Shown here: in pieces, positions 43,866 to 56,594 of the stretch | Layout: every line of letters starts with the position of its first letter | How positions within the stretch are numbered: the first letter of the stretch is position 1 | Notes under the pieces: model-generated | The model's input: the letters and a program-made list of their open reading frames with translations, nothing else | Database searches by the model: none | Told to the model about the DNA's origin: nothing | Source: Hexactinellida sp. DTS-2022 | Taxonomy: Eukaryota; Porifera; Hexactinellida | Length of the DNA: 64,000 nucleotides | Reading direction: 5' to 3' | Assembly: GCA_028753945.1 (NCBI GenBank) | Contig: JAPNXP010000015.1 | Location: 1,178,001 to 1,242,000, forward strand | Position numbers and translations under genes: made by a program

Positions 43866-44006
43866 TAGGCGTCGTTACTCGCCCGGGTGCCCGGAAATGT
43901 CCGGGCGGCCCGGAAGGGTTGCCCTAATGCTACTAATACTATACCCGGAGTTTCCCCGGAATTTCCTGGCTGCCCGAAGGATTGACCTTTGCATTTACGA
44001 CGCCTA
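43866..44006. mobile_element. Small MITE with TAGGCGTCGT ends
   Basis: Ends TAGGCGTCGT and ACGACGCCTA. GC-rich interior with GCCCGG and CCGGAA repeats. Probably hAT-like. The duplication is unclear (a TTACT motif on both sides). Confidence 0.65.
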
Positions 44007-44814
44007 TGCACTTACTGTATAGCGTCAGGAGGGAGGTGTCGACCCCACCCTCAGCCTCAAGTCAGGGGAGAGTATCTTGTTGTTCCCAATATTTTATTCA
44101 ATGGTAAATTCTGGGGCTATGGTTACGATTCAATTTCTCGCCACGGTTAGCCAGTCAACCGCCCATGCTGATCACCACAGTAGAACATTATTTATACTAC
44201 ATAATTAGTAAGGTTCAGCTTTGTTTTTATTCCTTACTACTGCTACATTTCGTCCTTCAGAAAATATTAAATCAAGGCTGAATTCGGTTAACCGCCGCTA
44301 ATACCGGTTAACTGTTACGGATTTTAGTGATCAGTTAACCGATATGTTAATATTACAATTTACAATTAGAAGTACAAATTATTGGATAACAGTGTGAATT
44401 TGCACGCATTTTGTTCAGAATATAATAATTTTTTATCTTATTACCCATAGTCACAGATATATTTTGGTGACAACACAGTGTAGAAGTAACCTGAAGTGAT
44501 AAACTTGTACCGCAGTTAATTGTACTAATAGAGTACTTGGCTAAAAGAATGTGTTTTTCGTTACTACAATTTAGATATTTTCTGAGAAATGTCTATATAT
44601 TTTGTTATAACTTTCAGTGGCGGTTAACCGGTTAACCGTAGTGTGAAGATAATCGTAACCGTGGCCTCAAAATGGTTAACCAACCCCACCCTTAACTATA
44701 GTTTATACAAGGCTGGATTTGTTAACCAGCTGGCTAGCGGTTGCATATTTCGTTAACCAGTTAGCCGGCCTGTTGATAATCAGCAGATAGCAGTATTATT
44801 TGGAAATTATCTTA

Positions 44815-45228
44815 CAGTACATCCTCGCTAGTCCGAACAGGAGATCCAACGTATATTATAATGGAATCCTAAATTAATAAGTCTCAGACAATAAATTAGG
44901 TAGTATACTACATGTTTAGTTGGATTAAAATGCTTTGGACAAGTTTGATCCAAATTATCGGAATCTCATGTAATAGAGGCCAATAGAAAATGTATTACAG
45001 TCGAAATCGGGTTTTTTTGCCCCCCAAAATGCACGACAAAAGGAGGCAAAGAAACCCAATAAGCAAAAAAACCCGATGGAAAACACATTAAGATATCACA
45101 TTTTTGCACGACAAAAGGAGGCAAAAAAATCCAATAAGCAAAAAAACCCGATTTCGACTGTACTTCACTAATCGGAACAGAAATTTTTAAATCGGAACAC
45201 CTCTGTAGGGATTAGCGAGGAAGTACAG
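44815..45228. mobile_element. Tc1/mariner-like MITE, TSD TA, with MITE inside
   Basis: Ends CAGTACATCCTCGCTAGTCC and, inverted, CTGTACTTCCTCGCTAATCC, next to TA. It is interrupted by the 163-bp MITE at 44998. Confidence 0.82.
44998..45160. mobile_element. Tc1/mariner-like MITE nested in a MITE, TSD TA
   Basis: The outermost 23 bases at each end are exact inverses (CAGTCGAAATCGGGTTTTTT). Flanked by TA (44996-44997; 45161-45162). The body is an imperfect direct duplication of ~48 bp starting TGCACGACAAAAGGAGGCAA. Confidence 0.9.
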
Positions 45229-45692
45229 TATAAATAATTAAAATATCTGAATTTTGTTGAAAATGATGATCATAAATCCATTTCTCATCACTACAATGAC
45301 TCATTATATATTTTCTGTAACTACACTGTTTCTAACTTGCCCAAATTGCGAAATGTATTAGTTAATGACAACTTATGGAGTAATACTTTATAATACTGAG
45401 TCCTACACTGTAGTATAAACAAAACGAATAATAATTGTAGCCTCAGAACGGTTAACAACCCCACCCTTGGTTTATAGGAATTTACTACATACATATGGAA
45501 TTGCATATATTTAAGATTACCATATTCTAACAAAATTAATATAATTTAAATTAGTGTTTTATATACGCAATTACATTGATATTATTTAACTAGATTAACA
45601 GAGCGGTTAACTGCTCAATTAAATCTGTAACAGTTAACCAATATTAGCAGCTGTTAAGCGGTCACCCGGCTAACCGAATTTAGTCTAGACCT
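45229..45692. other. Right part of the GGTTAACC element
   Basis: No gene. It contains ACGGTTAACAACCCCACCC at 45447, matching AATGGTTAACCAACCCCACC at 44672 in the same orientation, evidence of a duplicated internal segment. Confidence 0.45.
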
Positions 45693-45699
45693 GTGAATT

Positions 45700-47420
45700 G
45701 AGTCTAGTCTGTAGGTTCAAATTAAAATAGGTATCGTTTCGCCCCTCATAATATTATTTGGGGTGGCCGTTAATAGACAGCCGGGACCCCGGATCAAAAC
45801 CTCTTGAATAAGAAGCGTTACGAGATAGCAAAACAATTATTGAACTACCAGAATTACAACTGGTGGATAACCTTATCCTAAGAATGCACTATTGTTAGCC
45901 CGCCTATGGTCTCGCGGGCTACCAAATCCGGCAGTGCTTAAGCAGACCACAATAATATATATATTAAAAGCACAATAGTTATTTGTGAGTGTGTGTGTGT
46001 GAGTAGGTATGTGTTTGTCCGGATTACATTAAAGTAATTCGGAGATAAAAAACGCATCTCTATTTGAGATAAAAACTAACTAGAGGCCTGCATTTGTCCG
46101 GCTCCGTATGTCGGCATTTGTCAAAAATTCCAAATATCAAATGTTTAGAATTTTCCGACTACTTTGTCTCTATGTTTATGCTGGCTTTTCTCCGACTGTT
46201 TATTAAGTATCGCAATGTGAGTATTCAATAACAATTGTAATTTATTTATGTTTTCACTCAACACAATTTTTGTTGATATATGTACTTTTCAGATCTTGTG
46301 TTTTATTTAAACATGATATATTGGCTAATAATAGAATACGTATAATAAATATATTAATGCTATTTAGTAATTGATATTTAAATTAACATGGATTTTACTT
46401 TGGCTCAATATAAATAAAATCGCTGTTCAAAATATAGAACATATGAAGGTCACAAGTTGTTTGTATCCAAAAGAAAGATAATTAATATACTAGGCTTGTG
46501 CTCTTTTTAGCTAAGCTCAAAAAGAATGTAATCATATTAGTTAGCTTTCACAGTCAATATGTGTTACTGTGCTATTTCTTTTTCAGTCGTTACATAGCAC
46601 CTTTTTTATAGAAAGTGCTCCTGAATTAACATTTAACAAGGCCTCTTAGTGTGTAAGAGGTTTTCTGCTGAGCACCCATTAGGGTCGCTGGCTATACTTA
46701 CTCCTACGCACTTGACACCCACTATAGTTAGGGCTGACTTCGCACCTGCCCAAAGATTATATTACTTAGTGAAAGTAAAATGTAATGAAGCTTCTAAATA
46801 ATTTTTATTATCAATTATATAATTTATATTACATATAATTACAATACACATTTATTGTTTGTTTGAAGGTACGAGAAACGAAATGACTTTCAGACCCTGT
46901 AGACATGCAAATTGATGTAGATTGCAGAATTAAATTAAATAACTTGGATTAACATTCGTATTTGTCATTCACCAATTCAGAGCAGTTTCGAAATAATATC
47001 ATTTAGAAGTTCCTTAATTCCCACACACTGACCTTGAGTTTGAGATTTTCTGATTAATTCCCAATCCCATTCTGAATGGACTGGGATTAATCTTAAAATC
47101 TTTAAAACTATAATTTCCATAGGGATTTGGCCCCATTTCTGGTTGCATATTATAACAATTGTTATTTTTAGACTATTTTCCAATATTGAGAAAGTAGTCT
47201 GAAAAATGTCAACATCTTAGATTCGGAGAATTCCCACATACGGAGTTTGACGTAGTCTCGGAATTGGATTAGTAGGGCCATGGCCTACTATATATACGGC
47301 TACACATGCTGCCGAATCCTATCAAAAAATAAGAGTCCAGTTTTGTAAATCTCATAAACGAAAAAGTTAGCATCTAATGTATGCGATACAACTTTCTGGG
47401 GTTAAAAAAATACAAGAAAT
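45700..47420. other. 1.7 kb without a gene
   Basis: A GT microsatellite (45988-46003) and a short stem around GCCCGCCTATGGTCTCGCGGGC near 45898 are the only structures noted. The stem lacks the arms of a tRNA. No coding signal. Confidence 0.4.
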
Positions 47421-47669
47421 CATTTAAGACTACTTAAAAAGTTCAAAAGGCCATCACTCATTTGATTTAGGCGCATTTTAATCATGAGTCAGCATTTTAC
47501 ATAATTGCTGTTTATCATAAACATTCTCATGTGATCAGGAAATTCTCTTCTTGTGGATCTACTATTGAATATTCGAGACCTTTTAGATACAATTGCATAA
47601 ATTTATTGTTTTGCAAAGAGAAATAACGATGATATGAATATTTTAATATAATATCGGAATATTTGTAGA

Positions 47670-50315
47670 TCACAATTTGTTACGTTGACGCAATTTGAAA
47701 GTCTCTACTTGCTCCTTGCGCTTAGTCTCAGTTATCGTCTTCGCAAGATTCGAGAAGTAGATGTTGCAGACTTTGGAATTGATCAGCTTTCGAATGTTTT
47801 GTATGTGGTTTTCACATGAAAAGCTTGACTCCCAATCAACTGATAAATAGCCCAATATGCTAGCAGTTAGAATTTTCGTCGGTAGCTCAGAATGTAGTAT
47901 CTTTGACTCAATTGATTCAATAACACAAAAAGCTTTCTGGACATAGATGTTTAGGGATTGTGGCGGCAAGGTAAGCCCCCCTCTGTTAAGACTATCAACA
48001 TAAGGACTGGTTTCTAGGTGATTATGTAAACACTCCAAACAAAATTTACATATAAGTGTGGATATCAAAGAGTGTGTGATATACCCAGAAATATAAACAA
48101 CAACTTCTTGGCAATCGTCAGAGAGGATTAAGTTGTCAAATTCTTCACTTTGGACAAATTCTGCGATAAATTCTTCAATAAGCTTACTAGATTCTGAAGA
48201 GCTAGAAGTTGAGTATTCCACTGGTTCCAAACAATTTTGGAGGATTGTTTTCACTTGAATTATTGACTCAGATTTCATTACTTCTTTCAGGCTAACAAGA
48301 AATCGACCACCATTCATTTGCCTATATTGAGAGAATCGTCTCTCTAATGGATCTGTTTGAAATCTTCCCGTCATTACATACTCATAGCCATCAGCAAAGA
48401 GATCATCACATAAATTTGCGATTCCTCGACTGGTTGTTATTAAGGCATCAAAGGTTTGGTTCGTGAGACCAGTCTTTTTGGATTCTCTCCATTGTTCTAG
48501 CCAATCAGCGAAACCACGCAAAAATCCTAGCTTATTATCATTAGGAACAATAGCTTTTCCAATAGGATCTGGATGGAATCGTTGTTTAGAATTTACAACA
48601 AGCCACCAAGAGTAGCACAGATCTAAAAATCCGGGTGTTACTACTTCTTCTGGATGGTAGCTACTGATAGCAGTTGTTGTTGTAGGATCAATGATAGCTA
48701 AAGCTAGAGAGACAGATTGCTTGTTATTTCCTGGATGTAAAACGGAAAAGTTAATCTTAGGAGCCTTTATAAGTTTTCCGCATTCTTTCAGATCATGTTC
48801 ATGAATTCTGTGTAAACATGCCCAATACACACCGCCAGCAGGAAATTCGTGCAGTTTATCTGAAACAACTAGCCTACAATGAGGAACTTGAAATGAACGC
48901 GCGGCTAACAAATTATTTCTCACATTTTTAATCAGATGGACTGTGTCAAACATTAGAAAAATATGCTGAGAAGAACGGTGTGGATTGCTAATGCAGTTTG
49001 GCTTTCCAGTAATGGGATAAGCTTTGGAAAGATGTTGAAAATGCGCTTAAATTTGTCCTATGATTGTCTGCAATAATTGCGCGAATGACAAAGTTTCCCT
49101 GACTCAAAACTGACAAACAGTTTAGAATAGAGTTACAGATGATCTCATGAGAGAGTCTCACAATTGGTATCGCCTTCAGGACATAGGGAACGCTCTTCAT
49201 AATCGAAATAACCATAAGACAGAAAACACTCTTGTACATTCGAAGATCTGCATCACATCCAACAATGGTCCGACCGTCATACTGAACCTACATGAATACA
49301 TTAATAAACAGTGATAGCCTAAACTATCATTACATTAAATGCAAAAATAAACATTAATTACCTGTTGTTGTAAATGCATTTCATCCATAAGCAAAACCAC
49401 GTCATTTCCAATCAATTGATTATCCCTAAGTCCACAAAGAGCTGCGGAACTTTGGATTGAAGGAGATTTCAATTGTGTAAGCAGTGTTTCAGATGGCAAC
49501 GGGAGAAAATGTTTCAAAAACTGGTAGGCAGAGTGCGAAGTGTAGCGCATTAACAAGGCAAACCTGAGAGCATTCGAAGAGTATTTGGGTCTTCCTTTAG
49601 GATGGTAGTATGTTGATTCAAGTAATTCTTTTATTACTCCAATATCACAATTATTGTGCGAAGCTGAATAATTTTTGCAAAAGTTGGGTAAATTTGTCAA
49701 CATATCGAGAGAGGTCAATTTACAGTGTGCAGAGTTCCTAATATATTCAGGAAGTGGAATTGGTAGACTTTCAAAACTGAGCTTGACGTGAAGTTCGTTA
49801 TCGATGTGAATACATTCCTTGACTGTTGCAATACCAGAATCGATTTGAATCCTATAGGCTGTCAAACCAAAGTCAGTCATTACCAATTGAAGCATTTGAT
49901 ATTCAGGTGCTGATTCCATAAATCGTTTAACATCATCCAAATCATTAACGAGAAATTTTATTATAAATTGCTTCAATTCATCTTCCTGGAAATTTCGTTT
50001 CTTCGGAGCTTGCCTGGGTAAAGCTGGTGTAATTGCTTGACTCAAAGGAATCGTATCAGGATGAATAGTAGGTATAGGATTCTGGTAAAAAGGAACTAAT
50101 CTTAGTCGCTTATCACGACGTACAACAAACTTCTCCTGAAAATGGTCAATGCAAATGCATGATTGCGGTGTAACTGTGTAGTCTTTACGATTCAGAAATT
50201 TAATCCACATTTCTTGGAGTGCTCTGTGTTGGTCATTTGGAAAATGGAAAAGAGGCTTTGTTTGACTACTGAGGTAACCCGACATACATCCGAAAACGGC
50301 GCACTTGTTAGGCAT
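47670..50315 (-). pseudogene. THAP/P-element transposase 2, one intron, one frameshift
   Basis: I start it at 50315 (MPNKCAVFGC), the usual THAP opening, instead of the Met six codons upstream. The THAP finger spans residues 1-~90 (CAVFGC; CICIDHF; IPTIHP). RNase H-like core: LLMDEMHL (Asp ~311), then an intron (49288-49361), then YDGRTIVG, IIADNHRTN (Asp), FDTVHLIKNVRNN (DxxHxxKNxRN) and TDPLERRFSQYRQMNGG. It ends FKLRQRNKL at 47670. A single ±1 frameshift near 49017, between STSF and KAYPITGKP, breaks it. Otherwise it is open, so it died recently. It differs strongly from the transposase at 15683, so this is a separate P lineage. Confidence 0.9.
49288..49361 (-). other. 74-bp GT-AG intron in P transposase 2
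   Basis: On the minus strand the exon ends CAACAACAG, the intron runs GTAATTAATG...TTCATGTAG, and the next exon begins GTTCAGTATGACGG. Removing it joins LQQQ to VQYDGR, as P transposases require. Reading through would hit a stop. Confidence 0.85.
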
Positions 50316-50386
50316 TTGGGCTAAGAAAATCAAAACAAATAGAAAAATAGATTAAATTTCCTAAGAACAGAAAGATATAGTCAATC

Positions 50387-51211
50387 GTGACCTTCGATAT
50401 ATAAGGCCTGAGTGCTAAGCGAAAATTTGTGTACCATGGATTACTTAAAGTGCATTGAAAAATGGAGAATTGTTCTTTATCCCAATAATTAGCAATGATA
50501 GAGCTGAAAAGTGTATTATAACTATATAGGAATATGGTACCCAGGTATACATAGCACTCTCCAGAATTGTGATATGTCATCATCTGATGACGTAATGGTA
50601 ATTTTGGTTGCGAATTATCTTGTTTTTCTAGCATACTTTTTTCTTCAATCATCTTTGAGATAGTGAGTCATTACCTAATAATGAATTAAGTGTTAATTAT
50701 GTCATGATCTCAAAAGTTATTGAAGTTAGGCATATAAAATGTATTATCAATGAATAGGAAGTTACCTATTCCGGACAGATCAGTACCAGCCTAGTTTACA
50801 TAACATTCATAGTTTTTGAGTTATGACACATTTTAGGAAATATACATTTCCATGGCAACCGAGGAATGTGTCAACATTCCATTTATAATTTCGATATATT
50901 TTTTTCAACTAGTTATGGGTATAACCATGTTCCAATTTTGAACATTTATAACGCGTTTAACTATGTTAAAAGTATGCTAGAAAAACAAGATAATTCGCAA
51001 CCAAAATTACCATTACGTCATCAGATGATGACATATCACAATTCTGGAGAGTGCTATGTATACCTGGGTACCATATTCCTATATAGTTATAATACACTTT
51101 TCAGCTCTATCATTGCTAATTATTGGGATAAAGAACAATTCTCCATTTTTCAATGACTTTAAGTAACCCATGGTTCAAACCAGCACTCAGGCCTTATATA
51201 TCGAAGGTCAC
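50387..51211. mobile_element. MULE-type MITE with ~245-bp inverted arms
   Basis: Arms 50387-50633 and about 50968-51211 begin GTGACCTTCGATATATAAGG. AGTCAATC occurs on both sides, 8 of 9 bases if the duplication is 9 bp, as for Mutator-like elements. About 530 bases of one side match 25353-25900, next to a MULE transposase 3' end. It sits between the P transposase start and the right P inverted repeat, so it inserted into the P element's 5' region. Confidence 0.85.
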
Positions 51212-51572
51212 GAGTCAATCAAAGAAAAAAAACTACTAATTAGCAAAGGGATACAACTAGATAACCAATTGAAAAGTCAAAACATATAACAATTTAGCTA
51301 TATTTTGATATTGTGGTTGTATATTTAATTGGACTCTTATTTTTTGAAGATGATTCGGCAACATTATTCATGTATTTTAGGAGGACATGGAAAATATTAT
51401 CAACAAATTTAGACACTTCTATTATGAAGTATACGTGGTATACACATAAGATATATCATTGTATAGAAATGTTTATGATAAACAGCAATTATGTAAAATG
51501 CTGACTCATGATTAAAATGCGCCTAAATAAAATGAGTGATGGCCTTTTGAACTTTTTAAGTAGTCTTAAATG

Positions 51573-53489
51573 GGTGCCCTGTACTGATATTTTGACACCC
51601 GACGACCTAATGTTTTTATTGCGTTTTTGGATAGTACTAATATATCTAAGATATCCCTGAAAATATTAGAGTTCTACTATGTATATATCCTTAGTTATGA
51701 ACTAGTTACTAGACAATGTCAATATAGGCCTAATCCATACTAGCCAAATATTTTTAAAAAAAATTTATGTTAGTTTTTAGCGCGAAACATGTCAATTATA
51801 AAATATACCTGAGTCAATACTCAATGTTTTAAATCGAACCGAAATATGCTTTTTCTTTAATCTACTCTATGTTATTGTCATTTTTGTGAAATTGGTCAAA
51901 AAAAACCCACTATTTTTCATTAAAAGTATACTAATTCAATTTTTTTGTATTATATTGCCAAAACTGCCCGCTTTTAAAACATGCGCCTACATATACTGAG
52001 CATTTGAAAAAAAAGTTTGACTTTCTAGAATAAAAATTCTCTTTTTTACATCCATATGCCCAAATGGTCTTTTTTTACACCATCATAATTAGCATTTAAT
52101 TAATTTGTGTCGAAGTGGCTGAGTCCAGAATATGAAAGTGCGAAGAAAAGGAGTTCCTAAACTGCATAAAATAGATAATGTCATTTGAAATTGAATTAGA
52201 CTATTTTTAGCAATTTAGAGCTAAGCTCTATCTCATTTGGATCAGAAGTTGGATTTTTGTCACCCTTTTAACATATTGCCACTTTGACACCACCATATTT
52301 GGGCATTTGAAATCAGAACACATCATTCGAATCATAATATATTCCCAAAAGTTTATCCAAAGAGTAAGAAATAGTATCATGATGTGACTAGAATTTTAGA
52401 GCTAGTCTCTGCTGTCCAGAGATCAAGAGTTACAAAATTTGCTTCGTCATCAAAATTGGGCACATCAAATTACCATATATGGTCATGTTAAAAAGTGTGA
52501 CACCTAGAGTCCTAAAATGTATTATAAACGTATAGAAAGTCAGGTATTTACAGTATTTTCTAATGCCTATGATCATTTTATCTCAAAGCGTTTCTAAAAT
52601 ATCAACAGGTGTGAAATGTCAGATTTTTTGCCCCCTTCTGTGGCCCAAAAGTTCATAACTTATCGAATAATGATTGGATCGTGTTGTGTAACGTCTCATT
52701 TTGTGCGCAAATGCTATTTCCATATTTGTATTACGAAATTGGTGTTTTATATAATACATTATTGTATATTTGAGGGCCTTGAGGTGTGAAAATATGACAA
52801 AACAGACAAAACCATAGTCATAAATTGGTCATAACTCATGATATATTATTGTAAAAGTGTTGAAAACAAATGCTACGCATAGATAAGAATCTGGCGCATT
52901 TTTATGAAGAATAACAGAATTATTCTGCTGTCCAATTTCCCACAGTAATATATGATCACCGGGTACTTGCATACCTTCATATTCTTTTATGCCCCTAATT
53001 TCCTAATTTTTGACATATTCCTGAACTTTTTGACGTGAACCTGTATATTTTGACCTGTAGATTCCGAATTTTTTAATTTTGAGAACAATATATGGCAGTG
53101 CAGAATTTTATCACCTCTTCTGATGTTGAAATTCGGAAAAATTCGTGGGCCGCAGCCTTAGAATGCTTATAAAACCAAAAATAATTATCAGAAAGTCAAA
53201 AATTTTCTCTGGGGTAACACATGATACATCCTCAGACCCTTGAACTAGAATTGAAAAAAATTTCTTCTAACATTTTATAACGATAGTTTAGTGCACGACT
53301 GCGTTTTATGATTATTTTAAAAAAATGCCCTTTAGCATCGTTTCTTCTGCAAAAATAAATAAAATAAAAATTATTACTGAGAGGAAATAGTCTCATAATA
53401 ATATGTTCAAAAATTCAAAAAGATTCAACAATATTGAAAAAAAGTCATGCCCATATAAGGAAGTCGACATCTTATTTCATTAAAAAAAA
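51573..53489. other. 1.9 kb without a gene
   Basis: AT-rich with no frame worth noting and no paired ends found. It separates the second P element from array block 2. Confidence 0.4.
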
Positions 53490-53604
53490 TCCAAAATTGC
53501 AGCCTGTGCCGACGCATATTCCTTTGGTGGCACTATATTTTGGTGGTGATTTATTGATAGTGCCTCCAAAGGAACATGCTGTCGGCACAAGCTGAAATTT
53601 TGGA
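53490..53604 (+). repeat. Array hairpin 4, start of block 2
   Basis: Full-length arms with single mismatches (GCATATTCC; AAGCTGAAATT). It marks an abrupt border: to the left is unrelated sequence, to the right a complete unit. Confidence 0.86.
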
Positions 53605-54924
53605 TTTTTTTTCGCCTAGTCATCATCACTATGAAGGTGTTGAATTATTTCAGAAAGGTGTTTCAGTAGGCAACGACCCTTAGAGTGGTGCAAGTTTCCA
53701 TTTAGCTCACTTCATTTGAGAGATATTCAGGTTTCAGTAGAATATAATCTGTGATGACTCAGCATTTTTAAAGTGCGTATTGGGTATTCACCCAACTCCA
53801 ACCAACCCATGCGAATTATTTAATTCACAAAATTGTAAAAATACTTTTTTTTGACGATGTCATCATCACCTCAAGGTGTCAAGACCCACTTGTATAGGTG
53901 GTACGTGGCATAAGGACCAATTGATAAATTGAAAGTTTGTTTCTATCTTGTATCATCTCTGAGATTAATGAAATTTAGCTAATTAGTATAAATATTTAAT
54001 TAATAAATTAATAATTTAACACCATTATTATGTACAGCAAAATAAATAAAGTTTCAATTATTTGCACTTATTATTAATTTAAATCGAATTTCACTATCAT
54101 ATTTGAATTCAGCGCACTCGATAACCCCAATAATCCAATTGGAACCGTCTATAAGTTCAATACAAAAGGAATTAATTATAATAAATTACGTCAGTACATT
54201 AATTGTGCAAGAATATTCTCGCGAAATAAATATAATCACTTTATCTGTCGTTGTTGTGGAATGTAAAATGTTAACGGTTCTATCATAAACCATCTTTAGT
54301 TTAATGCCATTCATTACTTATTGATAATAAATTAAATTATTAGTTATTTATTTTAGCAATGTTATCCACGGTTAAGTTTAATTAAGTCAACAAATTCCTT
54401 ATATTATAATATTTTATTTAATCCATTGTATAGTAATACTACAATTAAATAGAAGCCAGCTGGAATTTATAAGTTAAATCAATATAATTATCGCAAGTTG
54501 AATCACTAGAGTAGGATTTAACAAGTAATATCAATATAATTATTACAAGTTGAAACAATGGAATTAGATTTAACACTTTTACTGAAATTGACACTTTTAC
54601 TGAAATTGAAGTGTGAGTAAACAAAGAAATTTCAACCCCCATTTATGGCAGAAATTAAACCATTTATTGAAAATTTTCTTCACCCATCAGACGCTGAATT
54701 TTATGGTGAATCCAAATATGAAATAAAATTTGGGGGTTTAGTAAAACAATTTTTGAGTTATGGACCAGACAAAATTTGAAAGGTGTTAAAGATGTGTCAA
54801 AAATTTCTTAATCAAAAATCGTTACCCCAGGTGCAAATTAGACGGTCCCATCGCACCTACATGCAAAGTTTAAGCCCATCAACTATAAAGCTTTGGCCAG
54901 GGCACCGTCTACGGAGAAAAAAAA

Positions 54925-55037
54925 TCCAAAATTGCAGCTGTGCCGACGCATGTTCCTTTTGTGGCACTATATTTTGGTGGTGGTTTATTGATAGTGCCTC
55001 CAAAGGAACACGCTGTCGGCACAGCTGCAATTTTGGA
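54925..55037 (+). repeat. Array hairpin 5
   Basis: Short-arm compensated form like hairpin 1. It precedes the most diverged unit of the array (55038-56485). Confidence 0.87.
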
Positions 55038-55261
55038 TTTTTTTCGCCATGTCATGAACGCCTCATAGTGTTTAGTCTCATTTAACAAGTTGTACGGGAT
55101 AAAGGAACCATTGTTGATTTTAAATTATTTCTATCTTGAACCATCTTGGGTTTAATGTCATTCATTCATTATGTATAGATAATAAATGATATAAATAGTT
55201 AATTATTTTAGCAATGTGAGTTGAGTTGAGTTAAGTAAACAAATTTCCAATTTAATTTAAA

Positions 55262-55690
55262 TTGCTTTAATCCATTGAATATTAATATACTGTTTAAAAT
55301 TGGAAATCAGCATACTTGTTTACTTAGAATGACAAAAGGGATCTAGTTTATATTCCTATTATAACCCCCTATCACTCTAATACAATTCGACCACCTAACA
55401 CGCACACAGACGAATAGTCATTTAATAGATATTCCATTTCATTAATCCATTGTTTGTATATCAGTCATCGTTTTAAAATTGAAATCAGCATACTCGCTTA
55501 CTTTGAATGACATATGGGATTAAGTTTATATTTCCATTATACGTAAATGCTTTATAAACCCCCCCTTACACTCTAATACATTTCGGGCACCAAGCACACA
55601 AATAGACAAATATTTATACAAATAGATATTCCATCTCATTAATCCATTGTTTGAATATCAGAAATCGTTCTGAAATTGAATAACTGTTGA
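55262..55690 (+). repeat. Diverged ~215-bp tandem duplication within a unit
   Basis: Two copies share GGAAATCAGCATAC/TGAAATCAGCATAC, ATTCATTAATCCATTGTTTG-like and CACTCTAATACA landmarks. This is the only array unit whose middle and end (ACTTATGGTTTAGCCTGG) are unlike the others, so it is either an older unit or holds an insertion. Confidence 0.7.
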
Positions 55691-56354
55691 GTGAAATTGA
55701 ATTTTCATATAGGAGAAAACTTTAAATACAACTATTGTATTAGAAATCGATTTATATACTATTGAATCAAATTGAATTATTCATATAAATAGAATAAATT
55801 ATTGTAACTATGATATCAGAAATTGATTTGTATAGTAATAGCTATTGAATGTAAATTAGTTATTCATATATACTAGAATTCTTTATTGTGATTATAATAT
55901 CAACAATAACTTGAATCGAAATAACACTGAATCTAATTGAATTATTCATAAATATTAAATAGTAGTTATTCATCGAAACCACGAAATAATTGCATAATTG
56001 AATATTAATGAATTTACGATTTTAGAAAGTTAAGGGTGAATTGTGGCAACTTTGAGCCTAATTCTCAAGAAAATGAGGACGGATTAAAAAGATCGTGAAG
56101 AGCTATCAGTTGCAAAATACTTTTCTAATACTAATGATTCTAAAAATTTTCTTGTTATTGCATTTATTTTCTTGTGGGACAAAAAAAGCTAAAAGTCCCG
56201 TTAAAAGATTTTCCAAGTCGAAATTGAAAAATCAGGCCACGAAGTGCACATTAATCAACAACCAGACACCTATCCTGAAAATCTCAGAGCTCTAGCACTT
56301 ATGGTTTAGCCTGGGGAGGCGACACGGAGAAAAAAAACAAAAAACAAACCAAAG

Positions 56355-56465
56355 CACTAAGACCAATACTGGGCCACTATACTATAGTATAGTCGGCACA
56401 GTAAAAACATCCAAGGCAGTGAGATTAGAACTGGGCCACTATACTATAGTATAGTCGGCACAGTA
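56355..56465 (+). repeat. Two palindromic inserts beside hairpin 6
   Basis: Two copies with variant leads (AGCACTAAGACCAATACTGG; GGCAGTGAGATTAGAACTGG), both keeping the 18-base palindrome intact. Confidence 0.85.
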
Positions 56466-56485
56466 AAAAATAAAAATAAAAATAA

Positions 56486-56594
56486 AAATTGCAGCTGTGC
56501 CGACGCATGTTCCTTTGGTGGCACTATATTTTGGTGGTGGTTTATTGATAGTGCCTCCAATGGGACATGCTGTCAGCACAGCTGCAATTTTGGA
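56486..56594 (+). repeat. Array hairpin 6
   Basis: Short-arm form with a substituted tip (CCAATGGGACATG, GTCAGC). Two palindrome inserts lie directly upstream (about 56360-56465). Confidence 0.86.

Larger units (their letters stand above)
44268..45693. mobile_element. Inverted-repeat element rich in GGTTAACC motifs
   Basis: Ends resemble GAATTCGGTTAACCGCCGCT and, inverted, AAATTCGGTTAGCCGGG, followed by TTGGTTAACTGTTACAGATT-like sequence on both sides. Further GGTTAACC clusters at 44620-44765 and 45445-45465 suggest nested or duplicated ends. No transposase. Contains the MITE at 44815. Confidence 0.6.
47421..51572 (-). mobile_element. Second P element with 105-bp TIRs
   Basis: Inverted repeats 47421-47525 and 51468-51572, nearly identical, begin CATTTAAGACTACTTAAAAA. 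Length 4152 bp, including an 826-bp MULE-type MITE (50387-51211). The THAP transposase is on the minus strand. CA...TG ends fit P elements. The flanks (CAAGAAAT and GGTGCCCT) do not match, so either the target duplication has been lost or one side is rearranged. Confidence 0.9.

Noticed and set aside
45890..45930. Possible tRNA from the GCCCGCC...GGCGGGC-like stem
   Set aside because: Only one stem. No T-arm GTTCRA box and no anticodon arm in register.
50308..50652. Frame upstream of P transposase 2
   Set aside because: It lies within the MULE-type MITE arm, and the mirror frame appears at 50866-51156. Repeat, not gene.
47421..51572. CRISPR array or other prokaryotic features in repeated regions
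   Set aside because: Repeat sizes, introns and gene families are eukaryotic; no spacer-repeat pattern of 25-40 bp.
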